Below, piece after piece: positions 60,303 to 64,000 of a stretch of DNA of 64,000 nucleotides; position 1 is the stretch's first letter, and each line of letters starts with the position of its first letter. Both the position numbers and the translations under genes were made by a program. The DNA is taken from positions 22,333 through 86,332 of the forward strand of contig JABAZC010000058.1 of assembly GCA_018608625.1 (NCBI GenBank). Direction: 5' to 3'. The DNA comes from Flavobacteriaceae bacterium (GTDB lineage Bacteria > Bacteroidota > Bacteroidia > Flavobacteriales > Flavobacteriaceae). The notes beneath the pieces were generated by a model. It did not search any database. It was not told the origin of the DNA and saw only the letters and a list, made by a program, of their open reading frames with translations.

Positions 60303-61553
60303 ATGAGTTATTTGTTTACCTCCGAAAGCGTTTCAGAAGGCCATCCAGACAAGGTAGCCGATCAGATTAGTGATGCACTAATTGATCATTTCTTAGCTTT
60401 CGACCCAAGTTCAAAAGTCGCTTGTGAAACCATGGTAACAACTGGACAGGTAATTCTAGCAGGAGAGGTTAAGTCAAAAACCTATCTAGACGTACAAAAA
60501 ATTGCACGTGATACAATAAATAAAATAGGCTACACTAAAGGTGACTACATGTTTGATGGTAATTCTTGTGGAGTTCTTTCAGCAATTCATGAGCAATCTG
60601 AAGACATTAATAGGGGTGTAGATAGAGAAGATGAAGAGCAAGGAGCAGGTGACCAAGGAATGATGTTTGGATATGCCACCAATGAAACCATAAACTTCAT
60701 GCCTTTGGCATTAGACCTTTCACATAGAATACTAATTGAACTGGCAGCTATGCGAAGAGAAGGAACTGACATTACATATCTTAGACCCGATTCAAAAAGT
60801 CAAGTTACTATAGAATATGACGACGATAATACGCCTAAACGCATAGAAGCTATTGTAATATCTACACAACATGACGATTTTGATGAAGAAAAAAGCATGT
60901 TAGAAAAAATTCGAAAGGATTTAAAGACAAAATTAATTCCTAGAGTTGTTTCAAAGTTACCCACACATATTCGAGAACTATTCAACGACAAAATTAACTA
61001 TCACATCAATCCAACTGGAAAATTTGTCATTGGAGGACCTCATGGGGACACTGGGTTAACTGGACGAAAAATTATTGTAGACACCTATGGGGGTAAAGGC
61101 GCGCATGGTGGCGGTGCATTTTCCGGAAAAGACCCCAGTAAAGTGGATAGAAGTGCAGCCTATGCAACTCGTCATATCGCAAAAAACATGGTAGCATCTG
61201 GTCTTTGTTCAGAAGTATTGGTACAAGTCAGCTATGCTATCGGGGTTGCTGAGCCGATGGGAGTATTTATTGACTCCTACGGAACTTGTCCATTTAATTT
61301 GACCGACGGAGAAATTGCAGAGAAAATCTCAAAATTATTTGATTTGAAACCTGCAGCTATTGAAAAACGATTAAAACTAAGAAGTCCTATATATAGTGAA
61401 ACTGCAGCCTATGGACATATGGGGCGTGAAAACAAGTATGTCACAAAGGTATTTCACCAACCTAATGGCAACAGTAAATCCTTAAAAGTAGAATTATTTA
61501 CATGGGAGAAACTAGACTATGTCGATGCTATAAAGAATGCATTTAGGTTATAA
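60303..61553 (+). CDS. metK: S-adenosylmethionine synthetase
   Basis: [49 protein letters not shown]. Confidence 0.98.
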   Translation: MSYLFTSESVSEGHPDKVADQISDALIDHFLAFDPSSKVACETMVTTGQVILAGEVKSKTYLDVQKIARDTINKIGYTKGDYMFDGNSCGVLSAIHEQSEDINRGVDREDEEQGAGDQGMMFGYATNETINFMPLALDLSHRILIELAAMRREGTDITYLRPDSKSQVTIEYDDDNTPKRIEAIVISTQHDDFDEEKSMLEKIRKDLKTKLIPRVVSKLPTHIRELFNDKINYHINPTGKFVIGGPHGDTGLTGRKIIVDTYGGKGAHGGGAFSGKDPSKVDRSAAYATRHIAKNMVASGLCSEVLVQVSYAIGVAEPMGVFIDSYGTCPFNLTDGEIAEKISKLFDLKPAAIEKRLKLRSPIYSETAAYGHMGRENKYVTKVFHQPNGNSKSLKVELFTWEKLDYVDAIKNAFRL

Positions 61554-61558
61554 TCTTA

Positions 61559-62389
61559 TTAACCCAGAAGCCAAGCCCCAAAGATTACCATAAACAAGGA
61601 GATAATGTAGGACCACCTAAAGCGTTCTTTCAGTACATAAACTGCGAGTATCATGGTGAATATTGAACTTGTAAGACTAACAATACTAGCAATGAAGGGA
61701 TTTGTTGTTTTAAGGCCATACATACCCGTGATTACTGCAGCAAACACTAACAAGGCCATTAAAGTTGTATAATCTAGCTTAAAAAAATTTATGGGAGACT
61801 GCTTTAAAAAGCACAACAAAAAAGCTGATATAATTAGAACCGTAAGCTCTTGATGAACTGCAAGGAAGACCACATCATATGTTTTTAAATTATACCACTG
61901 CATAATCCCAGTAGCTGAGAAACACATAGACATTATAAACAAATAACGATGATTAGAGACACTGTTTTTTTTTGTATCGTGGCGTTTATTTCTAAGAAAA
62001 ACAAAAAAGCCTAAAAATAGAAACAGAATTCCAATCGCATAGTTTTTTGGGATAATATTTTCTATAAAATACAAATACGAAGCTGTTACAATAACTCCGA
62101 ATAAGCTGTAATGAATAAACATATTAAGAGAACTTTGCTTAATCCCATAGACCATAAACACTAAACCCAAAGCACCAATAATACATGTTAAGTTAACAAA
62201 GGCAAATTGTTGTATCGTGTTATAAAACAGGAGATTATCATAATTAAAAATTAAGACGACTACACCAATAAGGCTAGTTATTATTGAGCGCTTTACAATG
62301 ACCTGCAAAGGCAAATGGACAGCGACAATCCATTTCCACAAAATATTATTAAGAGCAAAAAAAAGAGCTGATAAAATTAAATAGACCAT
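61559..62389 (-). CDS. EamA/DMT family transporter
   Basis: Ten TM segments, EamA-like repeats. Confidence 0.85.
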   Translation of the reverse strand: MVYLILSALFFALNNILWKWIVAVHLPLQVIVKRSIITSLIGVVVLIFNYDNLLFYNTIQQFAFVNLTCIIGALGLVFMVYGIKQSSLNMFIHYSLFGVIVTASYLYFIENIIPKNYAIGILFLFLGFFVFLRNKRHDTKKNSVSNHRYLFIMSMCFSATGIMQWYNLKTYDVVFLAVHQELTVLIISAFLLCFLKQSPINFFKLDYTTLMALLVFAAVITGMYGLKTTNPFIASIVSLTSSIFTMILAVYVLKERFRWSYIISLFMVIFGAWLLG

Positions 62390-62395
62390 GTTGTA

Positions 62396-63727
62396 TTAGA
62401 AATATTTCTTTAAAAAAGACAAAGTAAACCGCTTAAAACCGGTCAAATGAACTAGCTCTAAATATTCATTATGAATTTCATTTAATATTATTTGATAATT
62501 TGTAGTTTTCTGTTCTAATTGATAGCTCGCAATTAGATAAAATAGTTTGAGATAAGCATAATAAGAATTTGTTATAGAGTCGTCTAATGTCACAAGGTGT
62601 AAATGATATTCTGCTTTATCATAATTTTTGTTTTTGATCTCCACTAAAGCTAATGATATTCGGTAGGTGTTTTGAGTAGAATAATAACGCCAATTATCTG
62701 TCTCGAACAATCCGTCTTTGTATTTGGAAATTAAGTACTGCATTTCATCAAAAGCCTTTATAAAGATTAAAGCTGGGAAAATCTCAATAAAGAAAACAGA
62801 AACATGCTGGGTTTCAGCGGCCTTTTCAATTTGATTAATAACAAGACTTATTGGGATTTTTTGCTTAAAATGGGTAGTTATTAGCGAATAGCCAATCAGG
62901 CGACCGTATAATGCAGGGTAAAGCTGTAATTTAGATATATCAGGAATGTAAATTTGATATGTTGATGCTCCTGAAAGAAACAAATTGTACTGCGAAATTA
63001 AATTAACAAATATTTGATCTTGTGGTTTTTTGTCTAGTAAAATACGATTATTGATGAAAAAACCATAGTAACCATTAAAATTTGCGTAATCAATGTAAAA
63101 ATCTAAAATATTGGATTTAAAAGTATACTTATCACTCAATAAGGGCACTAATTTTTGATATTTAGTCTTAGGAAGGGTTCTTAAGACGCCGCCTACAGCA
63201 TAGGCTATTTTTATAATTTCTAAAGCTTCTTCATGGCTAATGTTATTCTTTTTAAACAAAAAAGATTGTGAACTTTTGGCAAATAAAATTTTAAGTAAAT
63301 CGATCCGTTCTCTCCTGATAAATGACTTAATTATAACACTTATAAAATAATTATAATCCGGTTGAGACTTTAATTCTAGTAAACGCTCAAGCATTTCAGA
63401 ACTTATCGAGTTTGTGTTTTCAAAATCAGAAATAAAAGTCCATCTGGCCCATTTTTCATCCTTATTGACAAATTCTGAAAATATTGAAAAAGATTTATAT
63501 CCCAAAAACTCTGAAAGGACGTCAAGTGTTTTGAATTGTGGTTCAGCTACAGGTAAAAAACCGAAGAAACGTCGCAGTGTATTAAACCCTATGGGCTTTA
63601 GTACATTAATGGTAATTTGTTCATGCAGATACTTAACATCTGCCTGTCTTTGAACAACGAAGCCAAGCTTTTGATTTATTTCAATCTTCAACTGAGATAT
63701 AAGATAATCCATATCACTAAAGTACAA
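62396..63727 (-). CDS. Hypothetical protein: Bacteroidetes HTH-like N-terminus plus helical-repeat C-terminus
   Basis: N-terminus ..GFNTLRRFFGFLPVAEPQFKTLDVLSEFLGYKSFSIFSEFV resembles the '..TLKRFFG....P...TLDTLSQFLGY.SW..F' N-terminal module of Bacteroidetes proteins; the rest is helical. Confidence 0.75.
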   Translation of the reverse strand: MYFSDMDYLISQLKIEINQKLGFVVQRQADVKYLHEQITINVLKPIGFNTLRRFFGFLPVAEPQFKTLDVLSEFLGYKSFSIFSEFVNKDEKWARWTFISDFENTNSISSEMLERLLELKSQPDYNYFISVIIKSFIRRERIDLLKILFAKSSQSFLFKKNNISHEEALEIIKIAYAVGGVLRTLPKTKYQKLVPLLSDKYTFKSNILDFYIDYANFNGYYGFFINNRILLDKKPQDQIFVNLISQYNLFLSGASTYQIYIPDISKLQLYPALYGRLIGYSLITTHFKQKIPISLVINQIEKAAETQHVSVFFIEIFPALIFIKAFDEMQYLISKYKDGLFETDNWRYYSTQNTYRISLALVEIKNKNYDKAEYHLHLVTLDDSITNSYYAYLKLFYLIASYQLEQKTTNYQIILNEIHNEYLELVHLTGFKRFTLSFLKKYF

Positions 63728-63828
63728 ATAAAAATATACCGGGCTATTTATGGGCTCAAATAATTTGAGATAAATTGTAGTTTAACAAAACCTAAACATA
63801 TTCTATAATCTAAATATATTTATTAGCC

Positions 63829-63856
63829 AAAAAACCCGTAGGAGCACGGGTTTTTT
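63829..63856. terminator. Bidirectional terminator
   Basis: AAAAAACCCGT-(6 nt)-ACGGGTTTTTT. Confidence 0.88.
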
Positions 63857-63878
63857 GGGTGCAAAATAAATTTTCTTA

Positions 63879-64000
63879 CTAAAGCTCGAATCGAACGCGA
63901 AATGTTAAGTAGCGTGGTTGAATAAAATATTCCGTAGCGCTTACCGAAATATTTGAGGCATTACTTTGGTTTTGTGAACGGGTATTGAGTAAGTTTGTAG
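63879..64000 (-). CDS. C-terminus of a TonB-dependent receptor/outer-membrane beta-barrel protein, truncated by window edge
   Basis: Minus frame ..TNLLNTRSQNQSNASNISVSATEYFIQPRYLTFRVRFEL*. Confidence 0.8.
   Translation of the reverse strand, partial: TNLLNTRSQNQSNASNISVSATEYFIQPRYLTFRVRFEL

Noticed and set aside
1-64000. CRISPR arrays, phage, integron or defence islands
   Set aside because: No direct-repeat/spacer pattern, integrase, capsid, transposase ORF or defence gene cluster seen.

Overview
This 64 kb AT-rich window comes from a Bacteroidetes chromosome, most likely Flavobacteriaceae. Supporting signs are TAnnTTTG -7 promoter boxes, T9SS C-terminal domains, TonB receptors, DUF3098/DUF3127 proteins and SemiSWEET. 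Most of it is housekeeping: ruvC, pckA, leuS, ftsX, uppP, truB, two tandem PPK2 genes, aat, greA, ahcY, rplU-rpmA, an M16 protease pair, pepP, sdhCAB, glyS, xth, rlmN, queA, aroA, dtd, rsgA, a four-gene Phe/Tyr biosynthesis operon, and metK. I found no tRNA, rRNA, CRISPR array, intact transposon, phage or defence island. The most interesting signals are non-coding or missing from the ORF track. (1) Upstream of the pheA-aminotransferase-tyrA-DAHPS/CM operon there is an unlisted 25-aa ORF, MINANYIFYSFYYFFFRKEIVALCV, with 9 Phe/Tyr codons in an 11-codon stretch. It is followed by a perfect 8-bp hairpin plus U9 that abuts the pheA ATG, which reads as a ribosome-mediated transcription attenuator. 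(2) A SAM-II-like riboswitch precedes metK. (3) A TPP riboswitch precedes a TonB receptor in a thiamine-uptake-like cluster that includes PnuC/PnuT, a thiamine-binding-like protein and a NadR-like kinase. (4) Hairpins start 6-7 nt after the -7 box at greA, rplU and the M16 operon. (5) A 67-aa 3' remnant of a SAM-dependent methyltransferase lies beside a T9SS-secreted esterase. All calls come from reading the sequence; no searches or folding programs were run.
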